Below, piece after piece: positions 34,406 to 45,917 of a stretch of DNA of 64,000 bases. Made by a program: the position numbers and the translations under genes. Below the pieces are notes generated by a model, which was not told the DNA's origin, made no database searches, and saw nothing but the letters and a program-made list of their open reading frames with translations. Source of the DNA: CBDCCT01 sp965214995 (GTDB lineage Bacteria > Deinococcota > Deinococci > Deinococcales > Trueperaceae); contig CBDCCT010000002.1 of assembly GCA_965214995.1 (NCBI GenBank), forward strand, positions 372,001 to 436,000. Direction: 5' to 3'. Every line of letters starts with the position of its first letter. The stretch's first letter is position 1.

Positions 34406-35863
34406 ATGGACGGGCTTGTTTCACCGGCTACTGGAGCTGAGGCGAACAATGGAATGGATTCAGAAGATAAATCACGCTACAGATCACCTGTCCTTCCATC
34501 ATCCTCAATGACCCCTCCTCCATCTTCCCAAATACCCGGAATTGAACGATCGGAGGTTCATACCCCAAAAGCGATAGCTCCTTTCCTCTCATCGCCTCCA
34601 CCAACTGTTAAGAGCAATTTGCCAACGGCTCCGTCATTTGGTCGATCGCTCAGTTTAAGCCATGATCAGGTTACTTCAGCGAGTACAGAGGAACTTAAGG
34701 GCATGATACGAGATATGGAGGCAGAGCTTCGAGATGCTCGAACTTCAGCAGCTCATTATAAATTACAGTATAATATGCTGTACCTTGAGAGCTCAGAAGC
34801 GTCAAATAGAATGGCGGTAGAGTTAGATATGGCACAACGTGAGGTGGAATTGCTCCAAGAACGAGGTCAACAACACAGCGGAACGATAAAAGATGGCGGA
34901 CTGTCAATGTTTAGCCCTGAAAGTGCTACTTACAATATACATGTGATGAAGGACCTTGAAGATCAGTACAAGCTACTTCGCATTGAAAATGAAGAGCTTA
35001 AAGTTACGCTTGAACGGGCTGGTAACCTTGTGGAGCAACGCGAGAACACAGTATTAGCGCTCAAAGAAGATAATGAACGACTTAGAGACCGTATTCGAAA
35101 AAATCGCGAACATATGAACAGGCTTTTTGATAATATTTATGATCAGTCCCCTCGAACTACGTTTGGAGCATCACCAACCACGCCAGTACGTCAGCGAGGA
35201 ACAAATACTGCTAAAGTACCTATGTCCGAACCGCAGCCTCGCAAAGAGCAGCCGTTTGCTGCCTTATTGCTTGCCGATAAAGTTTTGAGCCAGGAAATTA
35301 ACAACGGCCCTTCCATGCGTACTAGGACCTTTAACCATCCTAATCAGTCTCGTCACCACAGAGGATCTCAATCATTGTCCTCATTACCATCAACTCCTTC
35401 TAGAACTCGTAATTCTAATACTTTGCGGTCAACCCAATTCCAAACTCCTGTCTTCCAGCCAATTAACAAGACGCCTCAAACAGCTCCTCCTGCTCATCAT
35501 CTGAAGCGCAACCGAACACGGCGAGACAGTACTGATTCGACTATCTCCGCTTCCAGTGTTGAGAAAGAAGAACGATTTTTACGAAAAGATGAGATAGAGG
35601 AATCACAAGCAAGTCGCGCTGCTACAAGTCTGCTTCGAAGATCGCGTGAAGTAAAGCGATCTATGGAACATGCGTCTTATCCGTCTAAGAAGGCTGCTGC
35701 TGTACAAGCGAAAATTTCCGGTCAAACGGCAAAATCAAATTTTCACCAACACGCTCTAGATAGACGTTCGTTGCGGCAAATCGAGGGTATAGATCATCCA
35801 CCCCTTAAGAAAAGTCGAACTGAAGGAGTTGGGTTAGGAATACGTGACGTAGCCGCAAGCTGA
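34406..35863 (+). CDS. Coiled-coil protein of unknown function
   Basis: Single-exon protein of 485 aa. Residues 1-90 are Ser/Pro-rich. Two coiled-coil stretches follow: TEELKGMIRDMEAELRDART with AHYKLQYNMLYLESSEASNR (about 94-150), and MKDLEDQYKLLRIENEELKV up to NREHMNRLFDNIYD (about 180-250). The C-terminal half is disordered, Ser/Thr/Arg-rich, with SP/TP sites (QSPRTTF, ASPTTPV, STPSRTR) that look like CDK-type phosphosites, and basic patches KRNRTRR and KKSRTE near the end. The layout resembles conserved Pezizomycotina coiled-coil proteins, and a cytoskeleton or spindle/septation role is possible, but I do not recognise the family and will not assign one. Confidence 0.75.
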   Translation: MDGLVSPATGAEANNGMDSEDKSRYRSPVLPSSSMTPPPSSQIPGIERSEVHTPKAIAPFLSSPPPTVKSNLPTAPSFGRSLSLSHDQVTSASTEELKGMIRDMEAELRDARTSAAHYKLQYNMLYLESSEASNRMAVELDMAQREVELLQERGQQHSGTIKDGGLSMFSPESATYNIHVMKDLEDQYKLLRIENEELKVTLERAGNLVEQRENTVLALKEDNERLRDRIRKNREHMNRLFDNIYDQSPRTTFGASPTTPVRQRGTNTAKVPMSEPQPRKEQPFAALLLADKVLSQEINNGPSMRTRTFNHPNQSRHHRGSQSLSSLPSTPSRTRNSNTLRSTQFQTPVFQPINKTPQTAPPAHHLKRNRTRRDSTDSTISASSVEKEERFLRKDEIEESQASRAATSLLRRSREVKRSMEHASYPSKKAAAVQAKISGQTAKSNFHQHALDRRSLRQIEGIDHPPLKKSRTEGVGLGIRDVAAS

Positions 35864-36392
35864 ACAGTATTGCCACTTCTTCGTTGAACTTGTCATATTT
35901 CTGCTATACTTGATCTTCACATTTGATTATTTGCTATATTAATTTTGGAAATCTTTTGATTTGATGATGATGATGGAGTGTGATAATAATAGATGAATGA
36001 TGGATTCCATGATACGGGTTACAAGCATAAAAGATTTTGGGTATATAGGTATAAAATCACTCACTCAAAAGTGTAAATTAATCGCAAATCAATCATATTA
36101 TAATTTTAGTCATTACGGAATACAAAAGGAATCTCGTGGTGCATTCGCAGTAACTATTGCCCTTAGTGGTACTAGGCTCTCTATTAGAAGCTATTTAAAA
36201 TTTCACCAACTATTCGTTACTAGTAATTATGATTAACAGATACAGCGATGGCATCCTTCTGGTCTGTGATCATTAAATTGATTGATACTCTTAGACTAAA
36301 ACTATCGTGCTGAAGATACAATATGACGTCTGAAGGTGCTTTTGAAAATCAAAATCAATCTCAATCAAACGTAATACGAACAGCCTTTGAAG
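35864..36392. other. Spacer between coiled-coil gene and ADE2
   Basis: AT-rich, contains the first gene's 3' UTR and the ADE2 promoter. The frame at 35997-36236 has no support. Confidence 0.4.
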
Positions 36393-38302
36393 ATGACTGA
36401 TATGCCTGTTATCGGAATACTGGGCGGCGGTCAGTTGGGGCGTATGCTGGTCGAGTCCGCCAATCGTCTGAATATACGTACTATCGTTCTCGATGCTGAA
36501 AATTCGCCTGCAAAGCAGATCAATGGCGCGGAAGGGCACATCAACGGATCATTTAAGAATCAGCGGGCAGTTCAAGAGCTAGCGAAGCGTTGCGATATCC
36601 TCACTCCCGAAATTGAGCATGTTGATACGTATGCCTTGGAGAGTGTGGAGACAGAAGCCCGGACGGAACCATCATGGAAAACGATCAGAATAATTCAAGA
36701 CAAGTTCAAGCAGAAGTGCCACCTGCAAGAGCATGGAATTCCTATGGCAGAGCATGTGGAGTTGCAAGAGAACTCTGTTGCAGAACTTCAAGCGGCGCAC
36801 AAGAGGCTGGGATTGCCCTTCATGCTAAAGTCGAAAACTGGAGCTTATGATGGACGGGGTATTGATCTTGCTCTTCGCATACGCTGCTCTGTCTGATTTC
36901 TTGCAAAGGGAATGTTGCTGTACGTCAAGAATCCGACTTTGATTCGGCATTGCAATTGTTGAAAGGACGACCTCTATACGCTGAAAAGTGGGCTAGTTTC
37001 AGAAAAGTACGTTCTGACGATCCTACTGTTGAATATGGGTTAAAGGTTATAGGAACTAGCGGTTATGGTTGTGAAAACCAAAGATGGCGTCTTGTCGTTC
37101 CCAACGTGCGAAACCGTTCAAGAAGACTCTATCTGCAAGCTCGTGTATGCTCCACCTAGAGGAGTGGCAGAGCCCATTCAGCAAGCAGCTCAGCTTCTGG
37201 CACGCAAGGCAGTGGCAGCTTTCGACGGCCTGGGCTGTTTTGGGGTAGAAATGTTTCTCCTCGAAAATGACTCGCTTTTGCTATGTGAGATAGCTTGCAG
37301 AGTGCACAATTCCGGACACTATACCATCGAGGGATGCGGGATGTCTCAGTTTGATGCACACATTCGCGCAATTGTTGGTTTGCCGATTCCGAAGGAAAGC
37401 CTTGAGCTCCGAGATCCCTCTATTATGCTCAACATTCTAGGTGCTTCGGATCCCAAAGCACATTTCAAAGTCAGCAACGCAGCATTGTCCGTCCCAAATA
37501 CTGGTATCCATCTGTACGGTAAAGGAGACGGTCGACTTGGGCGAAAGATGGGTCATATCACGGTCACTGCAAAAACGATGTACGACGTCGAAAGAATGAT
37601 TGAACCTCTGATCAAGCTCACATGCGGTGAGAGTGAACGAGAGTTTTCCTTCGCTTCAGCAACTGCCCCAATATCCTCAGAAGCACTATCTGGTAACGAA
37701 TTGAAACCAGTAGTAGGCGTTATTATGGGTTCAGACAGTGATCTGAAGATACTGGTACCAGGGTTACAGTTACTTCAAGATTACTTTAAAATAGGACATG
37801 AAGTCAAGATTACCTCCGCTCACCGCACACCAGAAGTAATGGCTGCATATGCTTCGTCAGCTGCTAGGAGGGGCGTAAAAGTGATAATTGCAGCTGCTGG
37901 AGGCGCCGCACACCTGCCAGGTATGGCTGCTGCGTATACTACTTTACCAGTCATTGGAGTCCCTGTTAAAGGAAGTGCCCTGGACGGAGTCGATAGTTTA
38001 CACAGCATTGTACAGATGCCTCGAGGTATACCTTTGATACTCCGCTTATGAATATTGAACATCTCTCAAGATTTTGTGACTGATCGCAAATAGGTGTACC
38101 TGTCGCTACTGTTGGAATCAATAACAGCGTGAATGCGGCCTTACTAGCAGCGCGAATACTTGGTGCTTTCGATGAGACTGTCATGATGTTGGTACAAAAT
38201 TATGCAGGTGAGGCAAAAGAAGAAAATATAGCCGTCAAAGGCTCCAAATTAAAGGAACTTGGTTGGAAAGCATACTATGAACAGATGCAGAAGGTTAAAT
38301 GA
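36393..38302 (+). CDS. ADE2: Phosphoribosylaminoimidazole carboxylase
   Basis: Bifunctional purine enzyme that turns AIR into CAIR: an N-terminal PurK-like ATP-grasp part and a C-terminal PurE-like part. Exons 36393-36858, 36909-37006, 37053-38025 and 38094-38302; 581 aa. Start is ATG 36393 (an earlier in-frame TTG is not used). PurK: IGILGGGQLGRMLVESANRL, TPEIEHVD, LPFMLKSKTGAYDGRGNVAV, YAEKWASFRKELAVMVVKTKDG, EIACRVHNSGHYTIEGC. PurE: VGVIMGSDSDLKIL, SAHRTPE, IIAAAGGAAHLPGMAAAYT, PVIGVPVKGSALDGVDSL, QMPRGVPVATVGINNSVNAA. Introns are 50, 46 and 68 nt and all restore conserved blocks. Loss of this gene in yeasts gives red pigment. Confidence 0.97.
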
Positions 38303-38750
38303 TGCTGAATGTAGCATGACGAGCTAATGACTGTCTCAGCTATACTAAAATTAGGGACATGATATTTTCGTTGCTTAACAATTGTTCAAACGTGAACAGC
38401 GTAATGCTTCCAGTGTCTTTTGCGTTATTGATGTTACTTCAATAGTACCACGTAGCTTTAGTATAACAGTCTTTCGAAAACATACGGCTAAGCGATGTAG
38501 ATTTGTTAGCAAAATTAGAAGCTTATATGACTATTATGGAGAGTAACCTCTCTAATTGTGCGAAAACGTAAATTCATCATTTGAAATGCAAATGTATTAT
38601 TCTGTCACCTTTGGATGAGCTTTATATCATCTGTGGCTCAGCTGTGACTGTGGCTGTTGGCATGGCTCGGCAATTCGGAATATTTTCATCTACGCACACA
38701 ATTCTTCAAATTATTAAACCTGAAGAAAATTCTCAGAACAGACACTCATA
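38303..38750. other. ADE2 3' region and eL13 promoter
   Basis: 448 bp, AT-rich, no gene seen. Confidence 0.4.
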
Positions 38751-39655
38751 ATGGTACAATTCATCCCTAACAGAACTTGAATTAGGAATAAATGCTGATC
38801 TAAGATTTGATAGACAATCAAGCACAACAACCAAGTTCCGCACAACCGTGAGTAAAATATACTAAGTTTCTACATGTCTGACTAACATATACACAGATTT
38901 CCACAAGGACTGGCAGCGTCGTGTGCGCATGCACTTTGACCAGGTAACTCCCCTCTCATATCGTTGAGAGCAGTGGCGCCTGCGAGTGCATGCTGAGCCC
39001 TATTGAAAATGAACTCTGTTCTAATGCTATTGCACGACCTTAGCCAGGACGCAAACTCCGACGTAGAAATAACAGGATTGCAAAGGCTGCAAAGGTTGCG
39101 CCACGACCGGTAGACAAGTTACGGCCAGTTGTACGATGCCCTACTATCAAGTATAACCGACGAGTTCGACCCGGAAGGGGGTTCACTCTAATGGAACTGA
39201 AGGTGAGCTAAAATCAAGAAAGAAGATCTGAGATGCTGATGAGGAGCCAGACGGCTGGCATTCCTCGTAAATTCGCGCGCACAGTTGGCATCTCGGTAGA
39301 TCCCCGGCGGCAGAATTTCTCTGAAGAGTCGCTCAAGGCCAACGTGGAGAGGCTGAAGGACTACAAGAAGCGGTTGATACTGTTCCCCCGTAAGGCTGGC
39401 AAACCAAAGAATGGCGACTCGTCAATGCAAGATATCAAAGCTGTGCGTGATAAGGAAGGCATCATCACTAGCTCCGCCGCGGCAATGCCAATCAGGAATG
39501 TTGTGGAGATCAAGGAAGGCAAAGTATCTGATTATCCCAGCGAGGAGAATGCTTTCCGCAAACTTCGCATCGCGAGATCAGATGCTCGTAATGTTGGGCC
39601 ACGAGAGAAGAGGGCAAAGGCAAAGGCGGATGAGGCGGCAGCGTCGAAGAAGTAG
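38751..39655 (+). CDS. RPL13: 60S ribosomal protein eL13
   Basis: Large-subunit protein of the cytosolic ribosome, 215 aa. Five exons: 38751-38753 (only the ATG), 38814-38847, 38897-38943, 39044-39202 and 39251-39655. Sequence MTIKHNNQVPHNHFHKDWQR leads to VRMHFDQPGRKLRRRNRIAK, CPTIKYNRRVRPGRGFTLME and GIPRKFARTVGISVDPRRQN, all diagnostic eL13 blocks. High Arg/Lys content with an acidic-poor C-terminus KAKADEAAASKK. A first exon holding just the start codon is common in fungal ribosomal protein genes. Introns 60, 49, 100 and 48 nt. Confidence 0.95.
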
Positions 39656-39853
39656 AGGGGTTGATGAATTCAAACATTTCTTTTCATGGATGATGCTTTG
39701 ATGCTGTATATTTATCATTTTTCATGAATACAATGGCTTGGTGCTAGTGAATCTCACAAATCATGTACAAGCTTCACCAATTGCAACGATCACGGTTCCT
39801 TTTAGCATTGAGTGAAAGATCGCTGCCATGAGCAAGAATTTGATAACAGGGCA

Positions 39854-41912
39854 TTAACTTATTTTGTACATCTCTACATCTTCACCATCTAAATCATCAT
39901 CCAAATCAGACGCCTTGAATTTTTTCCCAACCCAGATGCCCAACGCCGTTGCAATGCCCACGCCCAAGAACCACCGTTCAAACCACCGCTCCACAAACCT
40001 CGGTTCCAGCCCGATCCCCAGCGCATCCGAAATGTCATCGCCCACGTGTCTGGGCAGGTTGCTCCTCAGCAGCAGCGCACTCGCCATGACATACGTGGCC
40101 GCTACCTGCGACACCAACAGCGCCAGGTTCGCGCGTGCCTGCCTCAGCAGCCCGGCCGGCGCCAGGCGCGACAGCAGCAGGAACGTCTGCATCGCGCTGC
40201 CCACCGAGGCAAGCAGCATCACGCCCGAGAGCGCAAAGCTGATCTGCCGGCTCCACGCCTCGCGATCGAGCGTCGGGTCGACGTGTCGCGCCAGCAATGC
40301 CAGCACCCTGTTGATCGGGTCGGTCGAAGCGGCTGATGACGAGAAGATGCCTCTGCCGCGTTGCTGCGCGTCGAAGCCATTCGCATCGAAGCCGTTCTGA
40401 CCGTAGGAGAAACTATCGCCCAGCGGACCAGCCTCAGACGCACCATCTACGGACAGGCGACTGCTAACGAGAGTCCTCATCCCCCGAACCGCAACCGCCA
40501 ACCCCGTCGTCACAAGCCTGTGAACGCAGTACACGGCAAAGATACGCTTTAGCAGCGCCACCCGCCGCCCCATCGGCGTGGCGTCGTAGAGTTGTGCGGC
40601 TCGGCGTGCCTGAGCGGCGTACAGCGCCGGCGAGAGAACGTCGCGCATGCGTTCGAGCCCGGCGACTTCCAGCTCCAGGCTACGTCGCTCGGCGAGGTCG
40701 CTGCTGTTGCTGCCGCGGATGGAGTTGAAGGTGCGGACGAAGAGGTTGCTGCTGGTGGAGCCGTTGCTGTTGCTGATGTTGGCGCCGTCGCTGTTGGGTT
40801 GGGAGCTTTTGCGGTTGAGGGCCTGCAGCCGGTTTTGTTTGCTGGCGAGCATTTCGGTGGTGGCTTCGAGACCGTACTGCTTGCGTTGGATGTCGGATTC
40901 GGTTACCTGGTTTGAGTGAGTATATGTTAGAATAGTTATGTTGTCGAGTTGGGGAGGTGAAGGAGAAATAGGAAGGTGGTATAGAATGGGTAATTAGATG
41001 CATACCTGCTTTGCCTTGTGTCCGAACGTCTGCCATACCGCGCTCACAGCTGCAAACCCTGACAGGGAAGCCATGAGACATATTCCAATGACACCGGTAC
41101 ATTTGAGATACTCCTCCATGAGCGTGCGCGAGTTTGTGATGCTGTACTCTGTCTGCCTGCTCGATAGGACATATCCGACGCTCCAGTAAGCAACTAACCA
41201 GCCAGCCATCCCAACCGTGTCCATGAAGTACGTGACCCATCTCTTGCCCTTCTCTACAGCACGAGCACTACTGCTGCCGCTGCTGCCATCGTTACCATGA
41301 CCACTCCTCACCATAGAGGAGACAATGGAATGTATCTCCAACGCAGGCGTAACAAGAACCAATATGAACAGCAACAACGACATCGTCCCGCGCATCGCCG
41401 TCCCACGCGTCTCCACCGAAAGACACTTTGCAACTTCACACAGAATAAGCTCGGTCAAGAAGGCGGTTAGGACGATGGTGATGCATAGTGTCAGCGCAAC
41501 GGCGCGCTTGCGATTCCATGCTGAGCCGAAGAGTAACCTGACTATGTACCAGGAACCAAAAAGTCAGTACACTTCTCGTAAAGATCCTGCTATTCTGTCT
41601 ACGCCTCGTCGATGATGACGGTTAAAGTAGGAAAGGTCTCTGTAATGCGCGCCTTTCCGCTACTCTTCTCGCGCTGTATATACCTCAATCAAAGAAGCAA
41701 AACTTACGGTTCCTACTCCGCGCATCGCCTGCCAACACCGGAAAGAATCTGAGCACGAGCGATGCTATTATCGCCAGAATGGCGAGAAGAGAAAGTAACA
41801 AGAAGAAGCCGGCGGCAAAGGCCGAAGTGTTCTTGCCATCGTTGGCTTGTTCCTCATCGCGAAGGTATGCAGGAACGCATTCGTCGCAATCGCTTTCGCC
41901 TGCCGGTATCAT
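39854..41912 (-). CDS. Golgi pH regulator / GPR89 homologue
   Basis: Polytopic membrane protein of the GPHR (GPR89, GTG) family, an anion channel that helps set Golgi lumen pH in animals. Exons 41912-41708, 41541-41006 and 40906-39854; 597 aa. TM segments: AAGFFLLLSLLAILAIIASL, AVALTLCITIVLTAFLTELI, TMSLLLFILVLVTPALEI, TVGMAGWLVAYWSVGYVL and GVIGICLMASLSGFAAVSAV in the first half; ISFALSGVMLLASVGSAMQT, NLALLVSQVAATYVMASALL and FLGVGIATALGIWVG in the second. A cytosolic stretch begins VTESDIQRKQYGLEATTEML, with a Ser/Asn-rich insert. The conserved second-half motif of the family spans NRVLALLARHVDPTLD and the ISFALSG segment. The third exon is GC-rich compared with its neighbours. Confidence 0.9.
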
Positions 41913-42327
41913 CCTTTTCGGAGTGTGAGAACGGCGTCATGTGGGTGATGCTGCTCAGTTGTACTTGTTTAAGTATAAGGGATATATATCCAAGTACTTT
42001 GGATGCTTGTGACTGTCATTTATAAACGTTGTAGTGATATAGCCCGGTAGCTGTCACTTACACAAAGCGCTGCTTATTGAAGTGAACTTTTAGACGTTGC
42101 AACTACCGTGAATGGTTTGTGCCAAGTCTTCGGAGTCGCTCCGTACCTTCAGACAATCACATGAAAGATTACCGGAGGATCAGCATCCAAAATTTATAAA
42201 AAGCCACATTTCTGGCCCATTAATCTTTCGAATGAAGAGGGGCGAAATGTAGTTGTATTCGTACAAATTTACATACAAAGTCCAAAATTAAGAAATCGCA
42301 CAAATAATTGAATGGTAATCATAGAGG
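41913..42327. other. GPHR promoter and APH-gene 3' region
   Basis: 415 bp. Contains an imperfect CGGAG-TCG-CTCCG dyad at 42131-42143, 219 bp upstream of the GPHR ATG. No gene. Confidence 0.45.
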
Positions 42328-44287
42328 TCAAGTCACCCCTGATTCCTTATTCTGGGTGTCACTGGAAGTAGATGCTATTTTATACACTTCATCAAACGGC
42401 CAAAATTGCTTAACTTCACTCTCGCTAGTATCTGTCTCTCTCGCACTTTCCATGTACAGGTCGTAATAGACTTTGAGAATCTTTCTCGAGGCTTCCCAGT
42501 CCTTAGCAAGAACCCACCCGTCTGAATCTGCATTCAGGCCGTGATCGACCATCAACTTCAGCACCGTCAACTTCAGCTTTTGAAGACTTTCAAAGTCCTC
42601 GAATTGCTTTTTATGCTCAGCGAGCTCTTCAGACGAAGGATGGTAGGGACAGGAGCCAGGAAGTCCCAGATCATTCCATTGCTGCGAAACATCAACAAGC
42701 TCGGACCTTAGTGCTGCAGCACTATCTTTCCAGGACCTGCCGCAATAACTGAAAAGTCTCAACAATGTTTGATTCATGGCTCTAGCCTCATGAAGTTTTC
42801 TATAGTAACCTTTCAGCATAACCTCAAATACCTGTATACATAGCCAACCATCCTCTCCGTATTTCTTTTTGACTTTTTCAAGTCTTGACTCTCTTGTTAC
42901 AGTTTTGTTTGTTGCCTCTACCGTTGACTTTTCGTCGCTATCTGATGATATGATCTCTTCCACATCCGACAGATCAGCAGCAGGATCTTCAACAAAATCT
43001 GGAGTTTCGTCCGCATAGACAAAAGTTGGTTCAATGCAAGTAGACTGCCAATCGATTATTGCAGTCAACTGACACGGATCATTTTCCGAAACAAAAACAT
43101 TTCTTTTGTGTATGTCAGGATGTAGCAAAATGGGATTGGCCACATTTTGAATTCTAGGATCCTTGCTCAACTCTGTAATTATCGATTTACTGATTTTGAG
43201 TAGCTCAAAGTGATCGTTAACATGACCGTGAAAAGATGGCCGATCCACCGAGTCTCCCGTTGGCGGAATGCGCGAAAGGCCGCTTTCTAGAAGACCTGAA
43301 CAATATTGTTCAAATGTATTCCCTATTCATCGTGTGTAAGAACTCTATGTTATAGTATGGATGTAAACTATATGAAATAGCAACTTACATGGTCCCCTAT
43401 TTGGCGGTGTTTTACCATAAAAGCGGTTCTCTCCAAAGGCACAATTCCAATACTGTGTGCCACAATGAGGTCCTATGCAAAATCCTTTTTCAATCTGAAC
43501 TTTGAGTTCCGGATTGATTGGCGCGTCTGAGAAATACAAACTTCCATATGCTGGAAACGAAAGCTTTGCCATCTCTACTATCATTTTTGTCACATTTCTT
43601 ATAAATGATACACGTTGAGCCAGTTTCATGGAAGGCCACATTTCTTGCAGCCGATAACCGGGAACATGCTCCATGATAATGTATTCCGTCCCAACTTTGT
43701 TATTGCCGTCATCACTCCAATCAAGAACTTTCGGGACGGGTATTTTCGTAAATGAATTAACTGCAATATGCATCAGCTTATTACTTCATAAACATTCTCG
43801 TGCAAGTTATAGTACTGTAGGTCATTGTTGCCACCTCGGAGTTGGTAAGAAGCCTTGGTGGCCCTGCTACACGGAACGGTATCTTGGCCACGACAAGTTT
43901 TCCGTTGTCCATGTGCATGATGAAGACTCTATTGAAATTGCCTTCTCTTTTCACATAATCGATAATTTTCGAAGCTCCATCACACACATCTACAGCCCTT
44001 TTACAAAGAGCCGAGAAATTGAACCTAATGTATCGAGCTTCTCGCTGCTCCTTGTCACGATGCAGCCAGCGGCCAGACGTGTATATATATGGGTCGTTTG
44101 CTGTGAATAAGAGGTCAATACTGCTGCAGAGAAAATGTCGTCGGAACTCACGGTTAGGAAGGTGCTGATTGTTATCTGTGCTAGAGGCTGTTTGAAGACG
44201 TCTAGAGCTATGAGTTGCTAAGCTTGTTTTTTTTTGTTGTGTGGAAGGTATAGTCCGCCAAAGCAGTCGTCGTAGTTTTCCGAGCAT
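42328..44287 (-). CDS. APH-fold phosphotransferase family protein (AIM9-like)
   Basis: Aminoglycoside-phosphotransferase-like kinase fold protein of about 595 aa, of the large fungal family that includes yeast Aim9 (mitochondrial). Exons 44287-44152, 44100-43816, 43760-43389 and 43322-42328. N-terminus MLGKLRRLLWRTIPSTQQKK is basic and Ser/Thr-rich, a possible mitochondrial presequence. Core blocks: DPYIYTSGRW, FNFSALCKRAV, GNFNRVFIMHMDNGKLVVAK, ASEVATMTY-like SEVATMTYINSFTKIPVPKV, EYIIMEHVPGYRLQEMW, then catalytic LLHPDIHKRNVFV (HxDxxxxN) and IIDWQST (DxD-type metal site replaced by IDWQ). Substrate unknown. The third intron begins GTACTA; with it the spacing matches other members. Confidence 0.85.
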
Positions 44288-45016
44288 CTCTCTGAGGCAC
44301 AGGTAAGAGAGGCACAGTGAAGAAGATCGAAGGAGTGGACGAATCGATAGAGAGCCACTCTCTCTGTCTAGCTATGGAGATATAGTGAGACCTTAGATCT
44401 CATCAAATAATTGAATTTGTCTAAAGAAAAGTATCCTACCTTCTACAATTGTTCAAATGAGTGAGCGTTACATGATTTAGTGGATCAATACAAGACTAAC
44501 ATTTTACAGGCAATCTGACTCCCTTGAGTCAAGAACCATTAAGATACTGTTACTTTTTTAAGTTCGAAACTTTTAAGAGCCAAGTCTTGCCCGATGACAC
44601 AATTTTCCAGGCTTCTTGACTGTGCCACAAATTGCTGCTTCGGAAGTATATTTGACCAATTTCCAGTTCTTCATGGTGAAACACGTAGCCTCAGTAATAT
44701 CATCCTCAATTGTGAACACCCGTGCCGTGGAAGATTCTCGCGGAGACGTTAGAATGAAGGAGAATGCTGGCGGCAATTGTTTCGAGAACATCCTCCTATG
44801 CTCAAAGGCAGCAATCACGATATGAATTAGATCTATAAATACTGGACAATTTCCAATGACTTTAGAACAGAATTGAATTATCTCTAATCCTCTCTAGAAT
44901 ATCAACTGTATACAAAAGCTTTCTTATAAAAATTTTATTGAAGTAAGTCGTTCCTATTAACATTATATCCTACTGCGTGTACTAAGAATAATGTCTATTT
45001 TACCTTAGATCAGGCC
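44288..45016. other. Spacer between APH gene and orphan ORF
   Basis: 729 bp. A minus-strand frame at 44573-44818 (GTG start, internal ATG at 44791) codes a polar peptide with three Cys, ending RARLGS; nothing supports it beyond length. Otherwise AT-rich. Confidence 0.35.
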
Positions 45017-45367
45017 ATGTCTAAACACGTAGCTAAAAACATCAACAAAATCAAAAACAACTTCAACCTGACAAACAAATTCAAATCACCGTGGAATCCG
45101 GGAAGTCGCATAGTTCCCGCCAAAGTAAAAGATCACGAATACGAGCTAAGAATCGACGCTGGGGAACTGGTGGATGGTAGATACCGAATTCTGAAATTAC
45201 AAATAAACAGCCAGGCAACGAGCACGGCATTGAAGGCATATCACAGAAAGCATGGCACTCATGCTGATTTGGCTGTCGGGAGATATGATACGGAAGCAGA
45301 AGACGCTGACGCTGAAACAGACAGGGTCGTGGATGAAATGACTGACGAGGCGATAAATAAGATTTGA
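45017..45367 (+). CDS. Orphan hypothetical protein, 116 aa
   Basis: Single open frame with ATG at 45017, very Lys/Asn-rich at the start (MSKHVAKNINKIKNNFNLTN), a middle with possible beta structure (YELRIDAGELVDGRYRILKL) and an acidic end (EAEDADAETDRVVDEMTDEA). No signal peptide, membrane segment or known motif. It sits 273 bp from the MITE in a gene-poor patch. I do not recognise it. Codon and residue use is regular enough to be a real gene, but a chance frame cannot be excluded. Confidence 0.45.
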   Translation: MSKHVAKNINKIKNNFNLTNKFKSPWNPGSRIVPAKVKDHEYELRIDAGELVDGRYRILKLQINSQATSTALKAYHRKHGTHADLAVGRYDTEAEDADAETDRVVDEMTDEAINKI

Positions 45368-45725
45368 GGTTGCTGGCAACCTTTTCATTCCGAGCATTGA
45401 GATATGTGATGAAGAGTTTAAAAGGGATCAAGATGCTGGATCATTTTGTTTCCTAGCCAAATATATATACGCATACTTCTGATAATATCAGATCACAATC
45501 ATTATAAAGAAAATTTTATCGTAATCACAGTTTCACTATTTCTTGAATGTGTGCATGGCACCGGTGGTAATTTACGCAATTGATTAAGAAAATGGAACCT
45601 TGCAATGGGGATATTCCAGAAACTAGCCTCAATTATTAGTGGGGAGATGATAGGGACAGTAACCACTATGATAGGGACAGTAACCAGCTAAACCTATTTA
45701 GAAAAGCCTAAGTAGAGTACCTTAG

Positions 45726-45749
45726 CCCTAACCCTAACCCTAACCCTAA
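45726..45749 (+). repeat. Telomeric repeat (CCCTAA)4 in left MITE arm
   Basis: Four perfect CCCTAA units, interrupting the otherwise ordinary inverted repeat. Internal position, not a chromosome end, because genes continue on both sides. Confidence 0.95.
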
Positions 45750-45897
45750 TCTATATAACCCTTTTTTACCCTTTCTTATAGACTTATTAAATATTTTATA
45801 AGTCCTTAAGATAGGGCTTTAACACCTCTAATAATAGGGAGCTAGACCCTAAGATAGGTAGTAATATAATCCCTAAGAAGAGGGTTAGGATTCTTAC

Positions 45898-45917
45898 TAG
45901 GGTTAGGGTTAGGGTTA
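45898..45917 (+). repeat. Telomeric repeat (TTAGGG)3 in right MITE arm
   Basis: About three TTAGGG units in inverted orientation to the left array. Confidence 0.95.

Noticed and set aside
45726..45917. A chromosome end or telomere-fusion site
   Set aside because: Arrays are only 3-4 units, head-to-head inside an inverted-repeat element with target duplication, and genes continue on both sides.
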